Shown piece after piece: positions 40,325 to 48,938 of a stretch of DNA of 64,000 nucleotides. The stretch comes from Flavobacterium filum DSM 17961 (GTDB taxonomy: Bacteria > Bacteroidota > Bacteroidia > Flavobacteriales > Flavobacteriaceae). Where the stretch lies: NCBI RefSeq assembly GCF_000425465.1, contig NZ_KE384381.1:246929-310928 (forward strand), given 5' to 3'. Position 1 is the first letter of the stretch, and each line of letters starts with the position of its first letter. A model generated the notes under the pieces. The model was not told where the DNA came from. It made no database searches and saw only the letters and a program-made list of their open reading frames with translations. Made by a program: the position numbers and the translations under genes.

Positions 40325-42961
40325 CTAGAATCTATATGATAAGGTCAATGAAGTAGTTCTGCCATTTATTGAACGTGCTCTGACAATATTATCGGTGTTT
40401 TCAACAATACTTCCTTCTTCAACTTCTGTAATACCTATTGTATCAAAAACGTTATTTACATTTAATGACGCTGTTAAACCTTTTGTTAATTCAATATTTA
40501 CAAACGGATTGAAGTACACATATCCGGGCATAACCAATTCATTATTATCTTGTGCAAAAGATTTTGTTGTTCCAATAAAGGAAACCCCAACATTATGTTT
40601 TCCATCAGCACCAAATTTGTATGCTGCTATTGCGTTATATATAAAGTCTGCTTGTCTTCTTGGTGTATTCCCTTCAACAGCAGGATTGATCACGTCTTTT
40701 GAGATTTCAGCTTTTGTCCATGTAACACTTCCGTTAAAATTGAATTTACTTAGAGTATAACTTCCTTCCAATTCCAAACCATAAGCAGTATATTCTCTTT
40801 GAATTTGACGAATTCCGGCAGGAGCAAAATCCCAATTTTGTTCAGAAGTTAAAGCATAAAAACCGGTAGCATAAAAGGTATGATTTGTACCTCTTCTTTT
40901 ATAACCAACTTCAGCTTGATTTACCATATCTGCACTCAAACCGGAAACTGCAGCACCAGAAGGAAGAATGTTTGCTCCAAATAATAATCTGTCAGCATTA
41001 GCTCTTCCACCACGGCTGTATCGTGCGAAAAGAGATTGATTTTCAGCTAACATATAATTTCCACCAAAAGAATATGAAACATAATCAAAATCATAATTTA
41101 CCGGTAAACGATTAGCGTTATCAACTACAGAAACACTAGCTTCAGGCCCTTCGATAGTGCCATTATTATCAACATCTAAATTTGTTGATTGCACGGCACC
41201 AGCATACGTTCCTCTTACTTTTCCGCTATCAAAACGTAAACTAACATCTACATTAAATTTATCGCTAAATTTATATTGACCGGCAATGTAAGGAGCTGTT
41301 ATATCATAATTAGTATCATAATTTCTGGTACAGCAATTTCCCCAAAAAGGAACTCCGTAAGCATATAATCCGTTAACTGAATTAGGCCCTGCATTTAACA
41401 AAGCTGCATTGTCGCCTTTTACTTCCATTAAATACGAATTCCATAACCACGACATAGAAAGGGTTTGATAGGCTTTATAATATCCTAATGTTAAATCGAA
41501 ATCACCAAACTTTTTGGATAATTTCATATCGTTGGTGAAATTATTAAAATTATTGATTTCAGTATCAAAGGTGTGAATTCTCATAACTAAGTCATTTCCG
41601 TTCACGTTAGTACCGGCTTGAGCACCATTCGCATACGTTAAATTAGGCACACCAAATTCAGTAGCAAAATCAGCTGCCGTTTGCACTTGTGCGGGAAATG
41701 GTGAAACAAATCGTCCTCTGTGGAAATTTTGTCTGAAACGGTCTTCAATTTTCCAACCATTACCAATATCAAAAGAAAGTTCACCACCAAACGAAGTAGC
41801 CATTGGACGCATACCATCAGCCATGTTGCTTCTTCTTCTTTGTCCATCTTGACCCACAGTTAAATTATCTAAAAACAAAGCACTGTGTTGCGTATCATGT
41901 AAAATATCAAAATTTGAAAGAGAACTCCAATTCGGATTTGAATTGGTTCCACTCACTTTTACCGGCATTGGCAAATAACCAATTGCTCTGTCATTTAAGT
42001 GTTTGAAATACAATCGTACATATCCTTTTTCAAATTCTTTTGTAATATTTGCTTTAATTTGTCCACCCACATTTGCAGTATATCCTGCATTTCTTGGGCC
42101 TTCCCCTTGACGATAAAAACCTCCTACGTGAAAAAATAATCCATTTGCTATTGGAGAACCATATTCAAAATCAGTACGATAATTATTAAAGTCAACACCA
42201 AAAGACTGCATCAAAGAACCACCTTCAGTCTTACCATTTTTACTGATAAAGTTGATGATACCGGCTGGAGAATTACTGGCTAAAGTAGAAGCAGAACCTC
42301 CACGAATAGCTTCTACTCTTGAAATCGTTTGGTCGGCACGCACAAAAATATCGGCATTTCCGAAGGCAACATCACCAAATTGCATTACCGGTAATCCATC
42401 CTCATGAATTTGAAGAAACTTTGCTCCACCTGATGCTACAGGAATACCTCTGATAGTAATATTGGCATTACCTTCACCTCCTGTTGATTCTGATTTAATA
42501 CCGGGGATTGAACGGAAAATCTCCGCTGTTGCTCTAGGAGCAGCTTGTTCAATTTGAGTGGTTGATACAGAACTAATTGACACACTCGATTGTAATTTAG
42601 ATCTTGGATTGATTACCCCTGTCACCACTACATCGTCTAATTGAGTGGCATCTTCTACTAAAATAACTTCTGCTTTAGTTGCACCGTTTACCGTAACAAC
42701 TTGTTTTTTTGTTTTGTAGCCAATATAAGATGCTACTAAAGTTACATTTCCGTTTTCTAACCCTGAAAGTTGGAAAACACCATCCATATCTGATGAAGTT
42801 CCTTTTGATGTTCCTTCTACCACAATATTCACCCCCGGTAAAACATTTCCGGCATTGTCTTTTACAACACCTTCAATAGAACCGGTCTGAGCAAAAATGG
42901 GTAATGAACAAAAACATAGGAAAAGAAAAGCAACCTTTTGAAATAGTAATTTTGTTCTCAT
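40325..42961 (-). CDS. TonB-dependent receptor, sucrose-locus
   Basis: An 878-residue outer-membrane receptor. Signal peptide about 1-24; carboxypeptidase-regulatory-like domain about 26-112 (SIEGVVKDNAGNVLPGVNIVV); TonB plug about 115-240 (RSIPGIKSESTGGEGNANITI, VEAIRGGSASTLASNSPAG); then a 22-strand-type barrel ending in TSLTLSYRF with the terminal Phe. It imports a ligand using TonB/ExbBD energy. Its promoter region carries the LacI-type operators, so it is probably the outer-membrane step of the same sugar pathway. No SusD-like lipoprotein accompanies it. Confidence 0.88.
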   Translation of the reverse strand: MRTKLLFQKVAFLFLCFCSLPIFAQTGSIEGVVKDNAGNVLPGVNIVVEGTSKGTSSDMDGVFQLSGLENGNVTLVASYIGYKTKKQVVTVNGATKAEVILVEDATQLDDVVVTGVINPRSKLQSSVSISSVSTTQIEQAAPRATAEIFRSIPGIKSESTGGEGNANITIRGIPVASGGAKFLQIHEDGLPVMQFGDVAFGNADIFVRADQTISRVEAIRGGSASTLASNSPAGIINFISKNGKTEGGSLMQSFGVDFNNYRTDFEYGSPIANGLFFHVGGFYRQGEGPRNAGYTANVGGQIKANITKEFEKGYVRLYFKHLNDRAIGYLPMPVKVSGTNSNPNWSSLSNFDILHDTQHSALFLDNLTVGQDGQRRRSNMADGMRPMATSFGGELSFDIGNGWKIEDRFRQNFHRGRFVSPFPAQVQTAADFATEFGVPNLTYANGAQAGTNVNGNDLVMRIHTFDTEINNFNNFTNDMKLSKKFGDFDLTLGYYKAYQTLSMSWLWNSYLMEVKGDNAALLNAGPNSVNGLYAYGVPFWGNCCTRNYDTNYDITAPYIAGQYKFSDKFNVDVSLRFDSGKVRGTYAGAVQSTNLDVDNNGTIEGPEASVSVVDNANRLPVNYDFDYVSYSFGGNYMLAENQSLFARYSRGGRANADRLLFGANILPSGAAVSGLSADMVNQAEVGYKRRGTNHTFYATGFYALTSEQNWDFAPAGIRQIQREYTAYGLELEGSYTLSKFNFNGSVTWTKAEISKDVINPAVEGNTPRRQADFIYNAIAAYKFGADGKHNVGVSFIGTTKSFAQDNNELVMPGYVYFNPFVNIELTKGLTASLNVNNVFDTIGITEVEEGSIVENTDNIVRARSINGRTTSLTLSYRF

Positions 42962-43043
42962 TTTGTTTTGTTTAGTTAATAAAATTAAGTGATATTTTTT
43001 ACGAATCTATTTTTTTTAATGCTAAATAATTAACTATTTATAA

Positions 43044-43079
43044 TCGAAAACGTTTTCGAAATTACCGAAAACGTTTTCG
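43044..43079. promoter_or_regulatory. Two LacI-family operators between the TonB receptor and its regulator
   Basis: TCGAAAACGTTTTCGA (43044-43059) is a perfect 16-bp palindrome and CGAAAACGTTTTCG (43066-43079) a perfect 14-bp one. Both have the central CG typical of LacI/GalR operators. Their centres are 21 bp apart, two helical turns. They lie 35 bp before the regulator ATG at 43115 and about 80 bp before the receptor start. Confidence 0.88.
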
Positions 43080-43114
43080 ATTTTTTGTATTGTATTTTTT
43101 TCCATATTTGTAAC

Positions 43115-44143
43115 ATGAAAGAAAAGGAGACTACATTAAAGGTAATTGCTGAAAAATTAAATATTTCCATAACCACAGTTTCAAAAGCTTTAAAAGACTA
43201 CTCAGATGTTAGTCCAAAAACCAGAGAACGTGTATTGGAATTAGCACGAGAATTGAACTACACGCCCAATTCCTTTGCTGTAAACCTTCGAACTAAAGAA
43301 TCAAAAACAATCGGATTAATTATACCTGAAGTTGTTCATCATTTTTTTTCAAGCGTCATTAATGGGATCATTGCAGAAGCTGAAAAAAATGAATATTTAG
43401 TTATCATACTTCAATCAAATGAATCGCTGGAACTAGAAAAAAAACAAGTTCAACTGCTCATTAATAAAAGAGTAGATGGAATCATAATGTCGTTATCCAA
43501 TGAATCAAATGATGATGACCACATACGAGAAATTATTCAACGCAACATTCCGTTTGTGATGTTTGATAAAATTTCGAAGATCATTCCATGTTCTAAAGTA
43601 ATTATAGATGACCAAAAAGCAGCTTCTGCCGCAGTAGAACATTTGATTTCAGTAGGTTGCAAAAAAATTGCACACATTAGAGGTCCTGTAAATCCTCAAA
43701 ATGCCATTGACCGTTTTTTAGGATACAAAAAAGCGTTGGAAAAAAATCAAATTCCATTTGATAAAAATTTGGTTTATACCTGTGTTCGTGTTTCGTTTGA
43801 AGAAGGCTATGCGTTTGCAAAAGAAATATGTGAAAATCATCCGGATGTAGATGGCATTTTCGTAATTACAGACTTAGTAGCTGTGGGAGTTTTAGCCTAT
43901 TTAAATGAACATCATATTAAAGTACCGGAACAAATTGCAGTCATCGGTTTTAGCAATTGGTTTATGTCACAAGTTATTCAACCTAAATTAAGTACGGTTG
44001 ATCAACCTAGTTATGAAATGGGAGTAAGTGCTTTTAATTTGTTACTAAAAGAAATCAAGGCCGTAAAAGAGGAACAACCAAAAGTTATCGAAAATGTGGT
44101 TTTAGATACGCAAATCATTGTTAGAGAATCTACAAAAAAATAA
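43115..44143 (+). CDS. LacI family transcriptional regulator
   Basis: 342 residues from the ATG at 43115; a TTG 30 bp upstream would add ten residues and is not needed. The N-terminal LacI helix-turn-helix and hinge read LKVIAEKLNISITTVSKALK and RERVLELARELNYTPN. The periplasmic-binding-protein-like effector domain begins KTIGLIIPEVVHHFFSSVI. It binds DNA as a dimer with a sugar or sugar-phosphate effector. The two palindromes just upstream are its obvious operators and would control both itself and the divergent receptor. Sucrose or fructose as effector is inferred from the neighbouring genes. Confidence 0.92.
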   Translation: MKEKETTLKVIAEKLNISITTVSKALKDYSDVSPKTRERVLELARELNYTPNSFAVNLRTKESKTIGLIIPEVVHHFFSSVINGIIAEAEKNEYLVIILQSNESLELEKKQVQLLINKRVDGIIMSLSNESNDDDHIREIIQRNIPFVMFDKISKIIPCSKVIIDDQKAASAAVEHLISVGCKKIAHIRGPVNPQNAIDRFLGYKKALEKNQIPFDKNLVYTCVRVSFEEGYAFAKEICENHPDVDGIFVITDLVAVGVLAYLNEHHIKVPEQIAVIGFSNWFMSQVIQPKLSTVDQPSYEMGVSAFNLLLKEIKAVKEEQPKVIENVVLDTQIIVRESTKK

Positions 44144-44144
44144 T

Positions 44145-45188
44145 TTATTTCTGCTTTTCGAGCGTAAATGAAAATTCTGAGCCAACACCAAACTGGCTTT
44201 CTACGTAAATTTTTTCATTGTGCCCTTCGATAATGTGTTTCACAATAGCCAATCCTAAACCGGAACCGCCTTCGGAACGAGCACCGCTTTTGTCAACTCT
44301 GTAAAAACGTTCAAAAAGCCTTGGAATGTGTTGTTTTTGAATTCCTTCACCGTTATCAGTAATGCGAACAATGATTTTATTTTTGACAAGATTTTCGATG
44401 CTTACTTCTGTAGTTCCGCCTTCTTTTCCATACTTAATAGAATTCATCACGAGGTTTGTGACCACTTGTTGAATTTTTTCTTGATCGGCATGAACCAGTA
44501 TTGGATTGGGATATTTAGTGTCAAAAGTTAATGTAATATTTTTTTTGTTGGCTCTCATTTCAAGCAAATCAAACACATTCTTTACCAATTCAACAATGTC
44601 AAAATCAGCATAATCTAAATTCAAATCACCGGTTTCTAATTTGGTAATCATATCTAAATCTTTCACAATGTAGATTAATCGCTCCACTCCTTTTTCTGCT
44701 CGTTCAAGATATTTTTTACGAAGCGTTTTATCACTCATCGCTCCGTCTAAAAGTGTTGAAATATAACCTTGAACAGTAAACAAAGGCGTTTTAAGCTCAT
44801 GGGAAACATTTCCTAAAAATTCCCTTCGGTATTCTTCACGTACTTTTAGGGTTTCAATTTCTAGTTTTTTATCGGTAGCGAATTTTTTTACTTCTTTAGT
44901 AAGCGTAGCCATATCAGTAGTGATAGGTTGATTTCTTAACGTAGTTGAATCTAAAAGCGAAACATCATCATAGATTTTTTTCACTCGACGATAAATAAAT
45001 CGCTCCACCCGATATTGAATGACAAAAAAGCAGAAAAGAAATACAGATAAGCCAAACAGCAGAATAAAAAGCCCATTGATTTGGTAAAACAAAAAAGTAA
45101 TAATAAACAAAAACCCCATTGAAAACAGGGAAACATAAAGTGCCGATTTAAGGGCAAATTTGTATGTTTTTTTAAATTTTATGGCCAT
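44145..45188 (-). CDS. PhoR-like sensor histidine kinase
   Basis: A 347-residue kinase. Two transmembrane helices (about 13-35 and 38-58) enclose almost no periplasmic loop, then a short linker and a HisKA domain with H130 in GNVSHELKTP. The ATPase shows N-box VTNLVMNSIKYG, G1 DNGEGIQ, F-box RLFERFYRVD and G2 GGSGLGLAIV. The lack of a periplasmic sensor resembles PhoR, which senses through membrane partners. It follows the response regulator by 65 bp, with a separate -7 box in that gap. The phosphate link is supported by the repeat array upstream of the divergent TonB receptor. Confidence 0.85.
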   Translation of the reverse strand: MAIKFKKTYKFALKSALYVSLFSMGFLFIITFLFYQINGLFILLFGLSVFLFCFFVIQYRVERFIYRRVKKIYDDVSLLDSTTLRNQPITTDMATLTKEVKKFATDKKLEIETLKVREEYRREFLGNVSHELKTPLFTVQGYISTLLDGAMSDKTLRKKYLERAEKGVERLIYIVKDLDMITKLETGDLNLDYADFDIVELVKNVFDLLEMRANKKNITLTFDTKYPNPILVHADQEKIQQVVTNLVMNSIKYGKEGGTTEVSIENLVKNKIIVRITDNGEGIQKQHIPRLFERFYRVDKSGARSEGGSGLGLAIVKHIIEGHNEKIYVESQFGVGSEFSFTLEKQK

Positions 45189-45220
45189 TGAAAACAGCTT
45201 TCTACTCTTTATATTGCTGT

Positions 45221-45228
45221 CAAAGATA
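45221..45228 (-). promoter_or_regulatory. Putative internal -7 box for the PhoR-like kinase
   Basis: TATCTTTG on the minus strand, exact TAnnTTTG, in the gap between the regulator stop and the kinase start. Confidence 0.4.
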
Positions 45229-45253
45229 CACTATTTTCAAACAAAGTATTTGC

Positions 45254-45937
45254 CTAAATTTCTATTTTGTAACCAACTCCTTTGATGGTTTTGAATAGAT
45301 CATCGCCAATTTTTTCTCTTAATTTTCTAATGTGAACATCAATTGTTCTTCCGCCAACTACAACTTCATTCCCCCAAACTTTATCGAGAATTTCTTCTCT
45401 TTTGAATACTTTCCCAGGTTTTGATGCTAATAAATAAAACAATTCAAATTCTTTTCTTGGTAATACAATTTCTTTACCATCTTGAATAATTTTATATTCT
45501 TCGCGATTTACTTCAATGTTGCCAACGGTTAAGACATCGCTTTTGGCATCTTCTTCTTTTAATCTTCGCAACAGAGCCTTTACTTTACTTACCAATACTT
45601 TTGGTTTAATTGGTTTGGCAATATAATCATCGGCTCCGGCTTCAAAACCGGCAACTTGCGAATAATCTTCACTTCTGGCAGTTAAAAAAGTGACAATCAC
45701 ATTGCTTAATTCCGGGATTTTACGAATGTGTTCGCAGGCTTCCATCCCATCCATTTCGGGCATCATCACATCCATAATAATTAAATGAGGTAATTCCTTT
45801 TTGGCTTTTTGAACTGCTTCTTTACCATTTACTGCAGTTACAATTTGGTAGCCTTCCTGAGCAAGATTGTAGCCAACTATTTCCAATATATCTTGCTCAT
45901 CATCAACCAATAAGATTTTAATGTCCTTTTTTTTCAT
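45254..45937 (-). CDS. PhoB/OmpR-type response regulator
   Basis: A 227-residue regulator. The receiver domain (about 1-125) has acidic VDDE, phospho-acceptor D56 in IIMDVMMPEMDG, T in FLTARS and K in IAKPI. The C-terminal winged helix (about 130-227) has EFELFYLLASKPGKVFKREE, then TIDVHIRKLREKIG. It is transcribed before the PhoR-like kinase and diverges from the TonB receptor at 46118. An 11-bp-period direct-repeat array lies 78 bp upstream of its start codon and is a likely binding site. Confidence 0.92.
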   Translation of the reverse strand: MKKKDIKILLVDDEQDILEIVGYNLAQEGYQIVTAVNGKEAVQKAKKELPHLIIMDVMMPEMDGMEACEHIRKIPELSNVIVTFLTARSEDYSQVAGFEAGADDYIAKPIKPKVLVSKVKALLRRLKEEDAKSDVLTVGNIEVNREEYKIIQDGKEIVLPRKEFELFYLLASKPGKVFKREEILDKVWGNEVVVGGRTIDVHIRKLREKIGDDLFKTIKGVGYKIEI

Positions 45938-46014
45938 ATCAAAAAATAAATGCGTTTTGCGATGTAAAGGTAAAGATAATACAAAATGATTTACGTTGTT
46001 AACCGTAATTTAAT

Positions 46015-46069
46015 CTGTTAACGTTTTCATAACTTAAGTCAAACGCAATGGTAACAAGTCTGTAACGCT
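46015..46069 (+). promoter_or_regulatory. Pho-box-like array of five 11-bp direct repeats
   Basis: Five consecutive 11-mers: CTGTTAACGTT, TTCATAACTTA, AGTCAAACGCA, ATGGTAACAAG, TCTGTAACGCT. Each carries AAC at the same place (starting at 46020, 46031, 46042, 46053 and 46064). An 11-bp direct-repeat period is the hallmark of PhoB/PhoP binding sites in other bacteria. A near-consensus -7 box (TTATTTTG, 46088-46095) lies 18 bp after the array and the receptor ATG is at 46118, the right geometry for activation by a PhoB-type regulator. Confidence 0.7.
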
Positions 46070-46117
46070 CACTTTAAATTGCAACCTTTATTTTGCCCCA
46101 AAATTTAATCTAAACCA

Positions 46118-48928
46118 ATGAAACAATTTTTCTTTTTAGTTATTCTTTCATTTAGTTGCTTTGTTCAAGCTCAAAAAGGAACGATTTCAGGAGTATTGAC
46201 CGACAAAGACATGAATAATGAACCACTTCCATTTGCCAATGTTCAAATCAAAGGAACTTCAATCGGAACCACAACCGATGAAAACGGTAAGTACAATTTA
46301 CAAGTAGAACCGGGAAATTATGTGGTTGTTTTTAGTTTTTTAGGTTATCAAACCATTGAAAACCCAGTAACCATAAAAGCTAATCAAACGGTAACCATCA
46401 ACAAATCAATGACATCAGGTGAAGGTGTAATGTTAGCCGATGTTGTTGTAGCCACTACCAGACGTAAAAACACAGAAGCTGCTCTGGTTATGGAAATGAA
46501 AGAAGCCAAACAAGTAGTTAGTGCCATTTCCGCTGAGCAAATGAGCAAAGGAACCGATGGAAATGCTGCTCAAGCCATTCAACGAGTACCTGGAATTACA
46601 GTTGTGGACGGAAAATATGTAATTGTTCGCGGTCTAAGTGAGCGATACAACAACGTTTTAATTAACCAATCTATCGCACCAAGTACTGAGGTTAACAAAC
46701 GTACTTTTTCATTTGACTTGGTTCCAACCAATGCCTTAGACAAAATGGTTATCTATAAAACCGGTTCAGCTGACAAACCTGCTGATTTTGCCGGAGGTAT
46801 CATTGCTTTAACAACCTCAGAAAACAATACAGAATTTACACGAGTTGATGTTGGTTTTGGCTACAGAACAAACACTACTTTTAAAAAACAGTTTCATTCT
46901 GAAAAATCAGATACTGACTTTTTAGGGTTTGACAACAACTATAGAAACTTGCCATCTAGTTTTCCAAGTACTTATGTATTACAGGATTCGCCAAGAACAT
47001 CAGCTATCCGTTTAGATGCTGCTCAAAGTTTACCTAATAATTTTAGTCCATCTTCTCAAGATGTATTCTTAAACTCTTCTGTTGGTTTTAGTTTTGGTAG
47101 AAAAATCAATGCCGGTAAAATTAAAATTTTTACTACCAATGGTTTCAATTATTCTACAAGCTATAAAACGTATAATAGAGGATTTAGTGAAGTAACAGGG
47201 TACAATCTAAACGGAGAAAAATTACCTTTAAAATCGGATTATAATGATGCTGTAAACCAAGAAGATGTTAGAATCAGTGTGCTTTCCAATTGGATTTTCA
47301 CGTTTAATGAAAACCATAAAATCAAATTTAAAAATTTATTCAACCAAATTGGCGAAAACGATTCTAACTTAAGAGAAGGTTTTAATTTTTTACAACGTAA
47401 TGAAGATAAATTCAAGAATTATATGTTTGGCTACAAAAGTCGCTCCATTTATATAGGTCAATTAAATGGTGACCATAAATTGAATGATACAAACCTTTTA
47501 GATTGGGTGGTTGGTTATAATTATCTTCAAGAAAACGAACCGGATTTAAGACGATTCAGAACAGTTCAACCAGCAGATGATACTACGGCTCCTTTTAGCA
47601 TGATTGCACCCCCATCTTCAAACTTATTTGACACCAGTAGATTTTATGGAAATTTAAAAGAATTCTCTGCCAATCAAGGTTTAAACTACACGATTATTTT
47701 TAACAGACATACAGAAGAGGAAGAATTGGCTCCTGCAAAATTAAAATTAGGTTATTTGGTAGATTACCGTTACCGCTTATTTAAATCGCGATATATTTCG
47801 TATTTATTACCAGGGTATGTTCCACAGGATCGTCAGGATGAACTGATTAATCTTCCATTGGATGAAATATTTAACCCGCTTAACATTAGTCAAAATAACG
47901 GTTGGGTAATTGAAGAAGGAACTAAACCAAGTGATTCTTACAAAGCTGATAATTTCTTAACAGCCGGATATGCCATGTTTGAATTACCTGTTCATAAATT
48001 CGACATCACTGCCGGTGTAAGAGTAGAAAATAACCAACAACGTTTACGCTATTTTGACAATCGATATGATTATTTCAAAAACAACAATTCTATATTTTCA
48101 TTCTTACCATCGTTGAATGTTGGCTATAATATTACGGAGAAATCTTTATTAAGAGTTGCGTATAGCAGAACCGTTAACCGTCCGGAATTCAGAGAATTAA
48201 GTGAAAACTTATTCTATGACTTTAAGTTAAACGCAAATATTTTAGGTAACCCATCTTTGACAACGGCTACAATTGACAACTTTGATTTACGTTATGAATT
48301 TTATCCAACCAAAGGTGAAACCATCAGTTTAGGAGCATTTTACAAAAATTTTGACAAACCAATAGAAAACAAAATTTTTACTGCCGAGCAACGTACATTT
48401 TCATTGATTAACGCCGATAAAGCGTTTAACTACGGAGTTGAATTAGAAATAAAAAAATCATTCAAAGACTTTTTCAATAACATTTATTTAGACCGATTGT
48501 CAACCAACATCAACTTTGCTTATGTAGTATCTGAAGTAGATTTAGGTGCTGGTGATTTTGCTCAAGATAAAACAAGAGCATTACAAGGACAATCACCTTA
48601 TGTTTTAAATTTTGCTTTAGGATATGAAGATGAAAAAGGACTTTCAGTTAATGCAATTTTCAACAAATTCGGCACACGTATTTATGCCGTTGGTGACTTG
48701 AATTTTCCAACCATTTTAGAGCAATCCAGAGACCAATTGGATTTAGCAATTGCTAAGAAATTCAAAACCATTACCGTAAAATGGAGTGCACAAAATTTAC
48801 TTAATGCTGCATTTAATTTATATGATGATACCGATAAAAATTACAAAATTGATTCATCAAAAGACATCAAAACATCTTCTTACAGAGAAGGAATTTTATT
48901 TAACTTAAATCTAACTTATAATTTCTAA
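46118..48928 (+). CDS. TonB-dependent receptor, putative Pho-regulated
   Basis: A 936-residue outer-membrane receptor. Signal peptide about 1-18 (FVQAQ), carboxypeptidase-like domain about 20-105 (TISGVLTDKDMNNEPLPFANV), plug about 125-230 (IQRVPGITVVDGKYVIVRGL), then a barrel ending LNLTYNF. The short-plug signature VRGLSERYNNVLINQ marks the receptor subfamily usually paired with a beta-helix lipoprotein, as here 10 bp downstream. The repeat array in front and the divergent PhoB/PhoR-like genes suggest it takes up a phosphorus source; this is inference. Confidence 0.88.
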   Translation: MKQFFFLVILSFSCFVQAQKGTISGVLTDKDMNNEPLPFANVQIKGTSIGTTTDENGKYNLQVEPGNYVVVFSFLGYQTIENPVTIKANQTVTINKSMTSGEGVMLADVVVATTRRKNTEAALVMEMKEAKQVVSAISAEQMSKGTDGNAAQAIQRVPGITVVDGKYVIVRGLSERYNNVLINQSIAPSTEVNKRTFSFDLVPTNALDKMVIYKTGSADKPADFAGGIIALTTSENNTEFTRVDVGFGYRTNTTFKKQFHSEKSDTDFLGFDNNYRNLPSSFPSTYVLQDSPRTSAIRLDAAQSLPNNFSPSSQDVFLNSSVGFSFGRKINAGKIKIFTTNGFNYSTSYKTYNRGFSEVTGYNLNGEKLPLKSDYNDAVNQEDVRISVLSNWIFTFNENHKIKFKNLFNQIGENDSNLREGFNFLQRNEDKFKNYMFGYKSRSIYIGQLNGDHKLNDTNLLDWVVGYNYLQENEPDLRRFRTVQPADDTTAPFSMIAPPSSNLFDTSRFYGNLKEFSANQGLNYTIIFNRHTEEEELAPAKLKLGYLVDYRYRLFKSRYISYLLPGYVPQDRQDELINLPLDEIFNPLNISQNNGWVIEEGTKPSDSYKADNFLTAGYAMFELPVHKFDITAGVRVENNQQRLRYFDNRYDYFKNNNSIFSFLPSLNVGYNITEKSLLRVAYSRTVNRPEFRELSENLFYDFKLNANILGNPSLTTATIDNFDLRYEFYPTKGETISLGAFYKNFDKPIENKIFTAEQRTFSLINADKAFNYGVELEIKKSFKDFFNNIYLDRLSTNINFAYVVSEVDLGAGDFAQDKTRALQGQSPYVLNFALGYEDEKGLSVNAIFNKFGTRIYAVGDLNFPTILEQSRDQLDLAIAKKFKTITVKWSAQNLLNAAFNLYDDTDKNYKIDSSKDIKTSSYREGILFNLNLTYNF

Positions 48929-48938
48929 TAAAAACAAA

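Noticed and set aside
40325..42961. SusC/SusD pair
   Set aside because: The receptor has no SusD-like lipoprotein beside it; the adjacent small gene is glutaredoxin-like.
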